A DNA stretch of 64,000 nt from Ignavibacteria bacterium (GCA_030835085.1 JAUQWQ010000158.1:65125-129124), one strand, 5' to 3'. Numbered from the stretch's first letter, positions 29,979-41,485 are shown. Notes: generated from the letters alone by a model not told the origin. Made by a program: numbers and translations.

Positions 29979-31838
29979 TTATTTAACCAGGATCATTTTT
30001 TTCATCTCAGTAAAATCACCGGCGGTTAATTTATAAAAATAAATACCGCTGGAAAGACCATCTGCCTGAAAATCCGTTTCATAACTGCCCGGTTTTAACT
30101 GACCTGATAGCAGTATTTTGACTTCTTTACCCAGCACGTCATATACTGTAAGCATAGTTGAAACCAAACCTGTGCTGTTTCCTTGTGCCGGTATGCTGAA
30201 CCTGATATTTGTTACAGGGTTAAACGGGTTAGGATAGTTTTGGTGTAATATAAAACCAGCGGGTATTTCATTATTGACTGGCTGAATTCCTGTAACATTG
30301 CTGCCGAAATTGTATTTAAATACTCTGTATGAAAATACACCAGTTGAAAATGATATTTCCAGGGCTTTGGAACCGTCAGGTTTCACCTCAGTAAAAGTTG
30401 GATTGGTTGAGCCCCAGCTGATCAAGGTATTACCGTTTTCCAGTCTTTGGGCAAATCCCATTGCATTACCATAAATAAAAGGGGTATTTTTGTACTCCCA
30501 TACTTTTGTTGCTATTTTATTTGATTCATCAAGGATATACTCAACTGCACGTGAATTCTGCGGTATATGATAATTGCCATTATCAAATAATATAATGTTC
30601 CCGTTCATTAATCTTCGTATACCGTGCTGGTGTGAGAACCTAAATGGATCATTGGGGAACTGAAACTCATTTTTTTTACCGCCTAATCTCCAAATAATTT
30701 CTCCGGTGCTCCTGCTGATTTTTGTAATTTCATCAAGATGCCTGGAGGAAAGGAGTATATTTCCGTCATTATCCATTTCCAATGCATTGCCGTGAATGTA
30801 ATCTATCTCTTCAGCAGTAAAATCTTCGTGTGTTGCATCAAGTATGGGTATATGATCCCAGCTTCTCCACTGAAAAACAACATTTTTATTTTCGTCAATT
30901 TCCTGAATGATAAGGCCGGTTACCAGCGCATTTGGGTTGCCCCCGGGATACAGCAGTGACATATCGATAACCTGTTTATCATAGCTTATAAGCAAAGCAT
31001 GCCTGTTTGGAAGGACCCTGAGCTCATGAATATCTGTTAAATACCCGTTACCGGTATAAAAACTGTCTGTTATAATATAGCTGGTATCCATTTCAAAATA
31101 TTTTCCTCTTACCCGGCTGAAATAAGTGAACCTTCCGTTAGGCTGCTGGTTAAAATCGAAGATCTGTCCTCCCATCTGCCTTGAAAAAACAACAGATGCG
31201 TCATTATTCATAATAATCAGATGCGGTGTATTGGGTATTTGAACATTAAATACAATATTACTAAATAAAATTTTACCGGGAGCGGGGTTATCTGAATAAT
31301 TTACGGTTATTACAGGAAATGCTTCTGATTCATTTATTGAATTATCATTTAACTTTTTAAGCTGCTCAGAAGGTATTTCATTAACAAAACCCGAAAGCGG
31401 ATCCTGGGGTAAGGATTCCTTTTGAATACGAAATGTATGTTTGAATGGTTTTATACTGCTGCCGTTGTTATATTTTATACCGCTTAGAAAATGTATAGTA
31501 ATTACTTCATCATTTTTAAAATTTTCTGTTGGTTTAATTACAAATAAATTTTCTTTATTTATATAAATATGTTCGTATTGATATTTACCGCTGAAGCTTC
31601 CTGTAATTTCAATTGCTGAGTTTTTTATAAGTGAAGTGATATCAATATTTCCATCTACTTTAAACGATATAGTAGAATTATTTTTTACAAATTGTGCATT
31701 TGATTTTGGCTCAATGTAAGAAAAAATTCCATTTTGAGAATAGTTATCAGTTGCAAGGGTTAAAAAAACAATGCTGAAAAAAATTGCAGAAAATTTTAAA
31801 ATATTTTTCATAGATAAATTAATGTTAATAAAAGGCAT
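29979..31838 (-). CDS. Arylsulfotransferase (ASST)-family secreted protein with T9SS C-terminal domain
   Basis: 'GNALEMDNDGNILLSSRHLDEITKISRSTGEIIWRLGGKKNEF...FSHQHGIRRLMNGNIILFDNG'; tail '[20 protein letters not shown]...GIYFYKLTAGDFTEMKKMILVK'. Confidence 0.82.
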   Translation of the reverse strand: MPFININLSMKNILKFSAIFFSIVFLTLATDNYSQNGIFSYIEPKSNAQFVKNNSTISFKVDGNIDITSLIKNSAIEITGSFSGKYQYEHIYINKENLFVIKPTENFKNDEVITIHFLSGIKYNNGSSIKPFKHTFRIQKESLPQDPLSGFVNEIPSEQLKKLNDNSINESEAFPVITVNYSDNPAPGKILFSNIVFNVQIPNTPHLIIMNNDASVVFSRQMGGQIFDFNQQPNGRFTYFSRVRGKYFEMDTSYIITDSFYTGNGYLTDIHELRVLPNRHALLISYDKQVIDMSLLYPGGNPNALVTGLIIQEIDENKNVVFQWRSWDHIPILDATHEDFTAEEIDYIHGNALEMDNDGNILLSSRHLDEITKISRSTGEIIWRLGGKKNEFQFPNDPFRFSHQHGIRRLMNGNIILFDNGNYHIPQNSRAVEYILDESNKIATKVWEYKNTPFIYGNAMGFAQRLENGNTLISWGSTNPTFTEVKPDGSKALEISFSTGVFSYRVFKYNFGSNVTGIQPVNNEIPAGFILHQNYPNPFNPVTNIRFSIPAQGNSTGLVSTMLTVYDVLGKEVKILLSGQLKPGSYETDFQADGLSSGIYFYKLTAGDFTEMKKMILVK

Positions 31839-32148
31839 AAAGCAATCTACGTTTTTATTGCGATTCTAACAATATATAATATTTCAGAAAAGTTAATTAA
31901 AAAGGTTAATGCTATTTTGATAAAAATACTAAAATGTATTGAAAGATAGTAGAAGAAAAAGTTAGACTATGCAGTATTATTTACCTTTTTAAAATGTTAT
32001 AAGAATATTTGTAGGAAAATGCTTACATGATATTATGTTTTCAGAGAAAAAAACCGGAATTAAATCAGGTACTAAAAAAATATTCAAGCAAGCAGTAAGT
32101 GATTTAAGCTGTAACTGATTGATATTATCAAATAGATACAATAAAACT

Positions 32149-33948
32149 TTATTTCACAAGTATCATTTTTTTTGTATCACTAAAATTTCCCATTTTTACC
32201 GTATAGAAATAAATACCGCTTGCTAAATTACTTCCATCAAATTTTACACTGTATGTTCCGGTTGAATAATTATCATTTAAAAGGTTCTTAACATATGAGC
32301 CTTTAACATCATAAATATCAATAATAACATTTTGAACTGCGCTTTCATTAGCAAGGGCCGGTATTGTAAATTTTATGGTAGTTACAGGGTTAAACGGATT
32401 AGGATAATTCTGGATCAGACTGTATGCAGAAGGAAGTATTTCGCTGTTTGGAAGTTCCTTCCATGGGTATTTAAAAGCCCTGTAACTGAAGACGCCCTGC
32501 GGCATTGTCATCTCAAGAACCTTTGTGCCGTCATAACGTACCTCGCACAGAGTTGGATTGGTTAAGCCCCAGCAGATCAGGGTATTATTATTTTCAAGTC
32601 TCTGAACAAAACCTGTAGCAGGCGCATAAATATCCGGATCATTCCTGTATTGCCATACCAGGGTTGCGGTTTTATTTACTTCATCCAGTTTATATTCAAC
32701 AGCCCGTGAATAGGGCGGATTATGAAAATTTCCGTTGTCAAATAAAGTAATGTTTCCGTTTTTGATCCTTCGGATAGCATGCTGATGGCTGAAACCGTCG
32801 GGATCGTTAATGAAAGTAAATTGATTATTTTCGCCTCCAAATCTCCATATAATCCTGCCGGTTTTCCGGTCAATTTTTGTTATCTCATCCATATTACGGG
32901 AGGAAATAAGCAAGTTTCCGTCATTATCAAGCTCAATAGCATTTGAATGGCAATAATCAATATTTGATAATGCTAAATTTTCATGTGTCGCATCTGTAAT
33001 TAAAAAATGGTCCCAGCTTCTGAACTGGAAAACAACATCTTTGTTTTCATCAAGTTCCTGGATAATTATTCCGATCACGTTGACATTCATAGGAAATTCA
33101 CCGCCAATATTAGCAATTGCCCTGTTATCATAGCTCATAAGCAAAAAATGACCATTATCCAGAATTCTTAACTCATGAAGATCTGTTGAGTAACCGTTGC
33201 CGCAATAAAAACTGTCAATAATTTCATAATTACCGTTCATAGCATAATACTTGCCCCTGGAATCGTCATAGTATGTTAACATACCATTTGGCTGAATATT
33301 CAGATCAAAACATTCTTCAGGCATTTCCTTTGCAAAAACCAAATTTCCGTCATTATCCGCAATTAACAAACACGGCGTATTACCAGGATCCGGCATCCTG
33401 GTGAGATTATTAAAAAATATTTTACCGGGTGAAGGATTATCTGAGTATGTTACCGTTAAAACCGGAATACCTGATGTTGAAGATGAAGACTGGTTTATTA
33501 ACGAACGTGATTCTTCATTGATTATTGACCTGTAATAATCAGAAAAAATATCTTTATTAATGGAGTTTCCTGTAACATAAAATTTATAAAAAAAGGGTTC
33601 AATTGAAGTACCATCGGTTTTTTTTACCAGGTTTGTAAAATACACATAAATACTATCAGGTGCTCTGAAATTGTTAATGGTTTTCAGAATAACCACCCTG
33701 CCGCCATCGCTTATTTTATATGAAAATGAATTTTCAATAATATTATTTGTCAGAATTTTTATTGCACCTGTTTGAGATAAAGAAGAGATATTAATATCCG
33801 GTTTTGGTCTGATAATGATTGTTGTTTCTTCATTAATATATTTAGAACCGGGTAAAGGATCCAGATAATCAAAATTGCGATAAGGGTCCTGGGCAAAAAC
33901 AACTGAAAATTGTAAAGATAACAGAATAATACAATAAAATAATTTCAT
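32149..33948 (-). CDS. Arylsulfotransferase (ASST)-family secreted protein with T9SS C-terminal domain (paralog)
   Basis: 'SNAIELDNDGNLLISSRNMDEITKIDRKTGRIIWRFGGENNQF...FSHQHAIRRIKNGNITLFDNG'; tail '[16 protein letters not shown]...GIYFYTVKMGNFSDTKKMILVK'. Confidence 0.82.
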   Translation of the reverse strand: MKLFYCIILLSLQFSVVFAQDPYRNFDYLDPLPGSKYINEETTIIIRPKPDINISSLSQTGAIKILTNNIIENSFSYKISDGGRVVILKTINNFRAPDSIYVYFTNLVKKTDGTSIEPFFYKFYVTGNSINKDIFSDYYRSIINEESRSLINQSSSSTSGIPVLTVTYSDNPSPGKIFFNNLTRMPDPGNTPCLLIADNDGNLVFAKEMPEECFDLNIQPNGMLTYYDDSRGKYYAMNGNYEIIDSFYCGNGYSTDLHELRILDNGHFLLMSYDNRAIANIGGEFPMNVNVIGIIIQELDENKDVVFQFRSWDHFLITDATHENLALSNIDYCHSNAIELDNDGNLLISSRNMDEITKIDRKTGRIIWRFGGENNQFTFINDPDGFSHQHAIRRIKNGNITLFDNGNFHNPPYSRAVEYKLDEVNKTATLVWQYRNDPDIYAPATGFVQRLENNNTLICWGLTNPTLCEVRYDGTKVLEMTMPQGVFSYRAFKYPWKELPNSEILPSAYSLIQNYPNPFNPVTTIKFTIPALANESAVQNVIIDIYDVKGSYVKNLLNDNYSTGTYSVKFDGSNLASGIYFYTVKMGNFSDTKKMILVK

Positions 33949-34170
33949 TTAAAAGTAGTATAATATAGAAATAATTAAACCAAAGTAGTAAAATTTAAAT
34001 CATCATTCAACAGTGAAACTAATAATACATGCAGAATTTTAGATTAATCAAAAATCACTATCCATTATTAAAATAACAATAGATTATACTACCTGATTTA
34101 GTTAAAATAAGAATTTTTTTTTGACCTGAATATAAGGTTTTTTAAACATTACTGTTAAATATCAGTTTTA

Positions 34171-35493
34171 TTATTTAATCAAAACCATTTTCCTTGTATC
34201 TGCGTAACTGCCGCTTTCAAGCCTGTAATAATACACGCCGCTTGGGTATGCAGATGCATTCCAATCCGCTTCATAAGTGCCCGGCGGCAATTGCTTATTG
34301 ACAAGTACAGATACTTCCCGCCCCAGTATATCGTACACAGAAAGGATCGTCTGTGCAGCCGGATTTCCGTTAATTGCAAATTTTATTTTTGTTACAGGGT
34401 TGAACGGATTCGGGTAATTCTGAGAAAGAGAAAATCTTTCAGACACAGTATTTATATTATTTACACGTATTGGATCAAGGGTATTAAGCACATAAAATCC
34501 GTCATAAATATCAGATGCTATAATTTTGCCGGAAGGGAAAAAATATACCTGCCAGCAGGCAGTAGTTTTAAATGAGGCAATTTCCACAGGATGAACAGGG
34601 TCCCTGATATCCAGAACAATAGCTCCTTCACCATAATACGAAAGGAAAGCATAGTTGCCAAAAATTTCCACGTTATGAACTGATTCAGAAGTACCGTTTA
34701 CTTTCCATTCACTCGCAAAAATAATGTCATTTTTATCGGTAATATTCCAGATTTTTAATTTACCCGGAACATTAAAATTTTCATCACAAACAAAAAGATA
34801 TTTATGGTCTTCAGTAAGAGCACAATTGTGCGGAACAGGGTACAAACCATTTACCCATGATGTAATTGTTCGCAGGCTGCTTTTATCAACAGCATCTATC
34901 ACACTAATTTTACCTGTTAAAGGATTGCAGGCCCAAATAGTATCATTTACAACCCTGCAGTCATGTACATAATCTTCCTGCCACTCACCAAGTTTTAAAG
35001 GTCTCTCAGGATCAGCTCCGGCATCCAGTACAACAATTCCGCCTTCCCTGTAATTTCCGCCGTTGATATAAAGATACCTTCCGTTTTGTGAAATTGTATG
35101 CGCCCTTCTGAAACCGTTAAAAAAATATGTATTGACCGGATCAACAGTATTGGGAAGTCCTGAAAGATCAACCACCTGCATTCCGCTGCTGTCTGCTTCT
35201 GATACTATATAAAGGTAATTTTTGTAGATCTTCATTTCCCGCCAGCCGCTCAAGCGGCCAGGAAGAAATACCACTTCTTCGATGTTATTTTCATCGGTTA
35301 TATCAACTATTGAAGTACCTTCATACCATCCGTATATTGCATACTCTCTTCCGCCTGCTTCATATCCCCAGCAGGATGAATGATATGTATTATGATTAAA
35401 ATGCGCAAGCACTCTTATGTTATGACTTTGCTGAGCAGTAACATTACATTCCCAAAGTAATAATACAGCAATTATTTTTAACAAACTTCTCAC
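34171..35493 (-). CDS. LVIVD-repeat / choice-of-anchor-type secreted protein with T9SS C-terminal domain
   Basis: 'YGWYEGTSIVDITDENNIEEV', 'GAIVLDIRDPVHPVEIASFKT'; tail '[20 protein letters not shown]...SYADTRKMVLIK'. Confidence 0.78.
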   Translation of the reverse strand: MRSLLKIIAVLLLWECNVTAQQSHNIRVLAHFNHNTYHSSCWGYEAGGREYAIYGWYEGTSIVDITDENNIEEVVFLPGRLSGWREMKIYKNYLYIVSEADSSGMQVVDLSGLPNTVDPVNTYFFNGFRRAHTISQNGRYLYINGGNYREGGIVVLDAGADPERPLKLGEWQEDYVHDCRVVNDTIWACNPLTGKISVIDAVDKSSLRTITSWVNGLYPVPHNCALTEDHKYLFVCDENFNVPGKLKIWNITDKNDIIFASEWKVNGTSESVHNVEIFGNYAFLSYYGEGAIVLDIRDPVHPVEIASFKTTACWQVYFFPSGKIIASDIYDGFYVLNTLDPIRVNNINTVSERFSLSQNYPNPFNPVTKIKFAINGNPAAQTILSVYDILGREVSVLVNKQLPPGTYEADWNASAYPSGVYYYRLESGSYADTRKMVLIK

Positions 35494-36434
35494 TTTAGGT
35501 AAATCATTTTCCTGGTTTCACTGAAAATTCCGCTTTCCAGCCTGTAATAATACACTCCGCTTGGGCATGTTGATGCGTCCCAATCAGCTTCATAACTGCC
35601 GGGCTGGAGCTGCTCATTCACAAGCACTTGTACTTCTTTGCCAAGTGCATCATACACTGTAAGTTTTACCAATCCGTATTCGGCAACCCGAAATCCGAAA
35701 TGAGTAACAGGGTTAAACGGGTTAGGATAATTTTGTGACAATGAAAAATTTTCCGGGATTTCAGTGCTAAGCTGGTTAATACCAACAAGTATGCTTGTAT
35801 CACCGTAAGTAACACCATTTATGATACAGCCCCGCAGCGTATCATATGATTGATTCATTTGGTAACCATAACTGCTGAAAACAATTCCGATCCCCTTTAC
35901 ATAAATTGTACCATACCCGGGTCCAAAGAATTCAGCATAATTTTTTGAAGGGTACGATGTTCCAAATAAAGTATAATTTGAAGTATCAGCGCATACGCTG
36001 TTTGCTGTGTAGAATTCAAACGGACATATTTTTAATGTATCATTTTTTTTGGCTTTTAAGCTGTCGATCACCCATTCATTCCGGCTGCAATATGACTGTA
36101 GCTTATATATATTCATTGATGATGAATCAATCCTGATGTATCGGTCAAACTGCATTACACCCGATGACAATGTGCCGCTTATCATATGTAAACTTACCGA
36201 TACTTCATAATATCTGTGTCCAAGTGTATCTTTAGTACCAGTAATAGTATATACCTGATAAGACCTGCCGTATGCTGTATACCCTGAAGCTGTGCCCCTG
36301 TATACCCATTTATTCCCCACCTGCAATGGAAAATATTTTGCTGTTTCCCCATCCCAGGCAGATCTTACCACATTGCTCTGAAAGAGGAAACAAGCTGCAC
36401 TAATTATTAATAATATTATATAAATTCTTTTCAT
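35490..36434 (-). CDS. Secreted 'FPLQVGNKWVY' family protein with T9SS C-terminal domain
   Basis: Signal peptide; 'YFPLQVGNKWVYRGT'; tail '[19 protein letters not shown]...GIFSETRKMIYLK'. Confidence 0.75.
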   Translation of the reverse strand: MKRIYIILLIISAACFLFQSNVVRSAWDGETAKYFPLQVGNKWVYRGTASGYTAYGRSYQVYTITGTKDTLGHRYYEVSVSLHMISGTLSSGVMQFDRYIRIDSSSMNIYKLQSYCSRNEWVIDSLKAKKNDTLKICPFEFYTANSVCADTSNYTLFGTSYPSKNYAEFFGPGYGTIYVKGIGIVFSSYGYQMNQSYDTLRGCIINGVTYGDTSILVGINQLSTEIPENFSLSQNYPNPFNPVTHFGFRVAEYGLVKLTVYDALGKEVQVLVNEQLQPGSYEADWDASTCPSGVYYYRLESGIFSETRKMIYLK

Positions 36435-37741
36435 TTAATTAACACCATTTTTTTAGTTTCCTTGAAATCACCGCTTTCAAGTTTGTAATAATACACACCG
36501 CTTGGGTATGCTGATGCATCCCAGTCAGCTTCGTAGGTTCCCGGCTGCAATTGCTGATTAACAAGTTTGGTTATTTCCCTACCTACTGCGTCGTACACAG
36601 TAAGGAATGTCTGTACTGCTGATGTACCGCTTACAGAAAATTTTATTATTGTAAACGGATTGAATGGGTTAGGGTAATTTTGTGATAAGCTGAATTTTTC
36701 AGGAGTATTAGAGCCTGTCTGCGTTATTCCGGAGAAGAAATAATTGCAGCGTGTTATACCTCCGTTTGACCTGACACCAAAGCAAACTGTACCATTCCTT
36801 ACATTGGTAAAGTGCCTGTAGTTACCAGCAGGCGCTGTATATTCAATTGCCCAATTCGCCCCGCCTGAGCCTTTATATATGCTGGTTGTATTCCTTGTAT
36901 ACCAGCTGTAACCATAATCTACCGGAGCCGGGAACAAAACGAATCCCGAAAAATTTCCTGTACCAACTGAGGTCTGTGAAGTCCAGTTCATTCCGTAATT
37001 CGACGTTTTCATTAATGATGTACCCCCTGCCAAACCATTTCCTTCCCCATAATACAAAAAACCCAGGGCATATGTATTAACTTCAGGAGCTGTTGATTGA
37101 GCTGTCCAGGTTGTGCCGAAATTTGTTGAGTGATAAACCCTTGTATTGTTTGTACCGAACCATAACAGTGAATCCGATTCTGTAAAAAGTGACTGTGAAG
37201 CTATAAAAATAGAATTATTCCATCCTGCTTCAGCACCCGCCTGGGGAAGGTACATTCCGGTTGAATCCCAGTTTATTCCCCCGTTTAATGTTTTCCAAAG
37301 TGACCATCTGCCGCCAACAGGATCACCCTGAATAAATCCATGCAAAGGCTGATTCTTTTTCATTACAATACCGTTTATGAATCCGCCCGGCTGTGAAAAA
37401 ACCTGTACCCAGTTCGCACCGGCATTAGAAGTACGCCATACCCAGGTATCTGTACCTACATAACCGGCTGTTAGGGCAGTGACTGCATCTATTCCCCAAA
37501 TGCTCACCAGTGAAACTGTATTTGGAATGCCGCCGCCGCTGACATTCAGCCAGTTAGTTCCGCCATTTGTTGTCCTCAGGACAGTTCCGCTGTAACCGCA
37601 TACCCATACGTTTTGAGGTGAAATGGGCGAAACCGAGGTCAATTGAACTGTAACACCTGAAGTCTGTTCAACCCAATATTGGGAATCTGCTGAAGAACTT
37701 ATGAATAAAATTAAAAATGAAATGTAAATTAATTTTTTCAT
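36431..37741 (-). CDS. YCF48/BNR-like secreted protein with T9SS C-terminal domain
   Basis: 'LTSVSPISPQNVWVCGYSGTVLRTTNGGTNW', 'TSNAGANW', 'STNFGTTW'; tail '[22 protein letters not shown]...[10 protein letters not shown]'. Confidence 0.8.
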   Translation of the reverse strand: MKKLIYISFLILFISSSADSQYWVEQTSGVTVQLTSVSPISPQNVWVCGYSGTVLRTTNGGTNWLNVSGGGIPNTVSLVSIWGIDAVTALTAGYVGTDTWVWRTSNAGANWVQVFSQPGGFINGIVMKKNQPLHGFIQGDPVGGRWSLWKTLNGGINWDSTGMYLPQAGAEAGWNNSIFIASQSLFTESDSLLWFGTNNTRVYHSTNFGTTWTAQSTAPEVNTYALGFLYYGEGNGLAGGTSLMKTSNYGMNWTSQTSVGTGNFSGFVLFPAPVDYGYSWYTRNTTSIYKGSGGANWAIEYTAPAGNYRHFTNVRNGTVCFGVRSNGGITRCNYFFSGITQTGSNTPEKFSLSQNYPNPFNPFTIIKFSVSGTSAVQTFLTVYDAVGREITKLVNQQLQPGTYEADWDASAYPSGVYYYKLESGDFKETKKMVLIK

Positions 37742-37748
37742 AGTATAT

Positions 37749-38606
37749 TTATTTAATTAATATCATTTTTTTAGTTTCAGTGAAGTTTATTGTTTCAAGT
37801 TTATAATAATATACACCGCTTGGATAAGCGGATGCATCCCAATCTGCTTCGTAAGTACCGGGCTGAAGCTGCTTATTAACAAGCAAAACCACTTCTTCAC
37901 CAAGCGCATTGTAAACCGTTAATTTCACCAATCCGAAATATGCGATCTGAAATCCGAAATGCGTAAGCGGGTTGAACGGGTTTGGATAATTTTGGAAGAG
38001 TTCAAACTCCTCCGGGATTTGAGTGCTGATTTGGTTAATACCGGTTAGCATGGAAGTATCACCATAAACCACACCATTCAGGACGCACCCGAGCAACGTT
38101 TCAGAAAATAGATTTATGCCGCTGCCGCCATAAGTTTCATATAATCCTATATCTTTTACATAAAGTTTACCGCCACCCATATATACAAAATGTTTAGAAC
38201 TCCTGTTAACACCGAAAATATTCCTTATATTCGTATCTAAACATCTTCTAACTGAATTGCCGCAGTCATTTCTTACGGTATCATTAAGTCTTGCACTTAA
38301 ACTATCTATCATCCTTTCGTTTGCAGACCACGGGCATCCGCCGGAAGAGTAATACTGGTATACGTTTGCATTCGATGAATCAGTTCTAATATAAACTTCG
38401 CCAATTTTGTAATATTTATGCCCGTTCACTATCTGTGTTGCACTTACTGTTTTTCTTACTTTTGCAGTAGTTCCCCATTGTGTATTATATAAGGAATAAA
38501 CCCAGACATTTCCTTCCTTAAGCGGATAGAAATAATACTCATTAACCTGGGCTTTCAGATCACAGAAATAAACTGATAGGATCAAAACAAAAATAATTTT
38601 TTTCAT
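37749..38606 (-). CDS. Secreted 'YPLKEGNVWVY' family protein with T9SS C-terminal domain
   Basis: 'FYPLKEGNVWVYSLY'; tail '[17 protein letters not shown]...FTETKKMILIK'. Confidence 0.75.
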   Translation of the reverse strand: MKKIIFVLILSVYFCDLKAQVNEYYFYPLKEGNVWVYSLYNTQWGTTAKVRKTVSATQIVNGHKYYKIGEVYIRTDSSNANVYQYYSSGGCPWSANERMIDSLSARLNDTVRNDCGNSVRRCLDTNIRNIFGVNRSSKHFVYMGGGKLYVKDIGLYETYGGSGINLFSETLLGCVLNGVVYGDTSMLTGINQISTQIPEEFELFQNYPNPFNPLTHFGFQIAYFGLVKLTVYNALGEEVVLLVNKQLQPGTYEADWDASAYPSGVYYYKLETINFTETKKMILIK

Positions 38607-38613
38607 ATGCGTT

Positions 38614-39507
38614 TTATTTTATTAAAACCATTTTTTTAGTTTGTGTAAAATTACCTGATTCAAGTTTATAATAATATACCCCGCTGGGTAAATTACTGCC
38701 GTCAAAATCAACTTCATACGTTCCGGGCTGCAATTGGTGATTTACAAGTACCGTGACTTCACGCCCGTTTAAATCATACACATAGAGGAATGTCTGTACT
38801 ACTGATTTGCCGCTTATTGCAAACTTTATCTTTGTTTCCGGATTGAATGGGTTTGGATAGTTTTGGGATAAAGAAAAATTTTCAGGTAAGATCGTTCCCG
38901 TGTTTACAATACCTGAAATTGCACCATACTGCACTCCATTTATAATACAACCTAAAAGTACATCTTTGTGGCCATACTGAAAACATCTGAACATAGAAGT
39001 AACACCGATACCGTTCAAAAGATAGTACTCATTTGTTCCGTTACCGGAGACCGTAATTTTTCTGGCACTTCCTGAGTGACCTGCAAAATTTCCCTGAAAA
39101 GTATCTGCTACTGTACAATATATATCAAAAAAATCCAGCCTTATGCCGTAATAATGATCATTTTTCTTTGCATACAAACTATCCAGCATTTGATCAAAAG
39201 CACCATTATACCTGTATACATTCATAGTTAATGAATCTATTCTTTCTTTATATCCATTTGAAAACACAAAATATTTTTTGTTGTTTATTATGGTCTCTCC
39301 CGTTATTGTAATAGTATATTCAGTAGGATTTGGAAGCTGAAGGCACATACTGTTACCATATTGTATAGTTTGATAGCGCCAGGAATTCCCAATCTGTAAC
39401 GGGTAATATTTTGCAATTATTGAATCCCAAGCTGCTTCATTCTCATTTATTCCAAAAAGAACGAAAGCAGACACCAATATTAGAAATATTTTAAAAATTT
39501 TATTCAT
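38614..39507 (-). CDS. Secreted 'YPLQIGNSWRY' family protein with T9SS C-terminal domain
   Basis: 'KYYPLQIGNSWRYQ'; tail '[21 protein letters not shown]...[11 protein letters not shown]'. Confidence 0.75.
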   Translation of the reverse strand: MNKIFKIFLILVSAFVLFGINENEAAWDSIIAKYYPLQIGNSWRYQTIQYGNSMCLQLPNPTEYTITITGETIINNKKYFVFSNGYKERIDSLTMNVYRYNGAFDQMLDSLYAKKNDHYYGIRLDFFDIYCTVADTFQGNFAGHSGSARKITVSGNGTNEYYLLNGIGVTSMFRCFQYGHKDVLLGCIINGVQYGAISGIVNTGTILPENFSLSQNYPNPFNPETKIKFAISGKSVVQTFLYVYDLNGREVTVLVNHQLQPGTYEVDFDGSNLPSGVYYYKLESGNFTQTKKMVLIK

Positions 39508-39547
39508 ATAATTGATCAGTTAAAACCTGATTTCAAAAGTGAATACA

Positions 39548-40471
39548 TCACTTTATCAAAACCATTTTTTTGGTATCTGTAAAACTTCCGCTTTCAAGTT
39601 TATAATAATATACTCCGCTGGGTAAATTACTGCCGTCAAAATCAACCTCATATGTTCCGGGTTTGAGGTGTTGGTTCACTAGCACAGTGATTTCACGACC
39701 TAGTAAATCAAACACAGACAGGAATGTCTGTGCTGCCGATGAACCACTTATAGCAAATTTTATCTTTGTAACCGGGTTAAAAGGATTCGGATAGTTCTGA
39801 GTGAGTTCAGACCTTTCCGCGATTTCAGCGCTGATTTGGTTAATACCGACTGTTATAGATGTATCACCATAAACATTTCCGCTAATTACACAGCCGGTCA
39901 AATTTGTAAAACACCAGTTTCCCGCTTCACCCCAGAAAACATTTGAGGGACCAATTGATTTAATATACCTAATTGATGAATTACCTCTTTCATTTGTAAA
40001 CAGCTTTGAAGCAAACAAGCTTCCAAAAATATTATATGAAGTGGTATCGACGCATATTTTGAATGTATTCAAACACTTTATTGCTGTATCGTTTTTTTGT
40101 GAATTTAAACTGTCTATAATAAATTCATTTGAATAACATGTGAATCCGGGACTGCATAAGTTCATTGTCAAAGAATCAATTCTTATCAAAAGCGGCAACA
40201 AACCACAACCTCCCCCATTACCCGTAATAATAGAATTAACCTGAGTCAACCGGTAATACTGTTTTTCAAGAGTATCCAGAACCCCAACTACTTTTAATCT
40301 GATTTTTGAACTTCCTGTATAAAATTGCTGATGAGACTCTCCGTAATAAACCCATACATTCCCTACCTGCAAAGGCATAAACTTTGCAGCGGTTGAATCC
40401 CAGGCAAAGGACCTTACTGAACTGAATAAGATCAAACATCCTGTAAACAATATTAATAATAAGAACTTCAT
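39548..40471 (-). CDS. Secreted '[13 protein letters not shown]' family protein with T9SS C-terminal domain
   Basis: '[16 protein letters not shown]'; tail '[19 protein letters not shown]...[11 protein letters not shown]'. Confidence 0.75.
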   Translation of the reverse strand: MKFLLLILFTGCLILFSSVRSFAWDSTAAKFMPLQVGNVWVYYGESHQQFYTGSSKIRLKVVGVLDTLEKQYYRLTQVNSIITGNGGGCGLLPLLIRIDSLTMNLCSPGFTCYSNEFIIDSLNSQKNDTAIKCLNTFKICVDTTSYNIFGSLFASKLFTNERGNSSIRYIKSIGPSNVFWGEAGNWCFTNLTGCVISGNVYGDTSITVGINQISAEIAERSELTQNYPNPFNPVTKIKFAISGSSAAQTFLSVFDLLGREITVLVNQHLKPGTYEVDFDGSNLPSGVYYYKLESGSFTDTKKMVLIK

Positions 40472-41430
40472 CTAATCAAAACCATTTTTTTAGTTTCTGT
40501 GAATGAACCTGATTCCAGCTTATAATAATAAACACCGCTTGGATATGCTGATGCGTCCCATTCTGTTTCATATGTGCCGGGCTGCAATTGCTGATCTACA
40601 AGCACAGCGATCTCATGACCAAGTAAATCATACACAGACAGGAATGTCTGTGCTACCGAAATACCGCCTATATCAAATTTAATTTTTGTTGTTGGGTTGA
40701 ATGGGTTTGGATAGTTTTGTGAAAGCGAAAATTCAGCAGGTATCTCAGAAGATATCTGGTTCAAACCAACAACAAAACCGGTATCACCATAAACAACGCC
40801 ATTAATAACACAGCCTTGCAATTCCGTAAAACCGTTACAGCTAACAGCATAACAATTGTTTCTGATCAATCCTATTCCTTTAAGATAAGTTCTGGTCCAT
40901 CCTCCTTCAAATCCCAGAACACTGAAAATTCGTGCCTGCCTGCTTGAACCAAAGAAAGTAATATTATTGGTATCAGAACAAACATAAGTTAGATACCAGA
41001 TTGGCGGCTGGCAGTACACCCTTATTGTATCATTTTTCCGTGACTTTAAGCTATCCAGCATTAATTCATTTGCGGTTAAACAACCAGCGCCGGGAGCATA
41101 CCTTAGAACTTTGCCGGAAGCAGTATCAACTCTTATCAGTGAATCATACGGCAAAAATCCCGTGATGCATGAACGGGGACATGAAATGATCTGGTAAGAT
41201 AGCTGGTTTTGGAAATATGTCTTACCATTATAAACAGTTGTGCCCGTTACCTTTACCCTTATCTTTTGACTGCAATAACATGGCGGAGAGCCGTAAGTGG
41301 AATGCTGGTAAACCCAAACATTTCCAACCTGCAAAGGCAAATAATCAGCAATGTTCCCGCTTTGTGAAAAAATATTAGAAACTAAATATAACAAAGCTGA
41401 AAAAACAAATTTAAATTTATTTTGTTTCAT
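40468..41430 (-). CDS. Secreted '[12 protein letters not shown]' family protein with T9SS C-terminal domain
   Basis: '[15 protein letters not shown]'; tail '[21 protein letters not shown]...[12 protein letters not shown]'. Confidence 0.75.
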   Translation of the reverse strand: MKQNKFKFVFSALLYLVSNIFSQSGNIADYLPLQVGNVWVYQHSTYGSPPCYCSQKIRVKVTGTTVYNGKTYFQNQLSYQIISCPRSCITGFLPYDSLIRVDTASGKVLRYAPGAGCLTANELMLDSLKSRKNDTIRVYCQPPIWYLTYVCSDTNNITFFGSSRQARIFSVLGFEGGWTRTYLKGIGLIRNNCYAVSCNGFTELQGCVINGVVYGDTGFVVGLNQISSEIPAEFSLSQNYPNPFNPTTKIKFDIGGISVAQTFLSVYDLLGHEIAVLVDQQLQPGTYETEWDASAYPSGVYYYKLESGSFTETKKMVLIR

Positions 41431-41485
41431 TTTTAAATTTCTGCTTATTAAGAATATGTCAATAAAACAATGATCAACTACCTGG

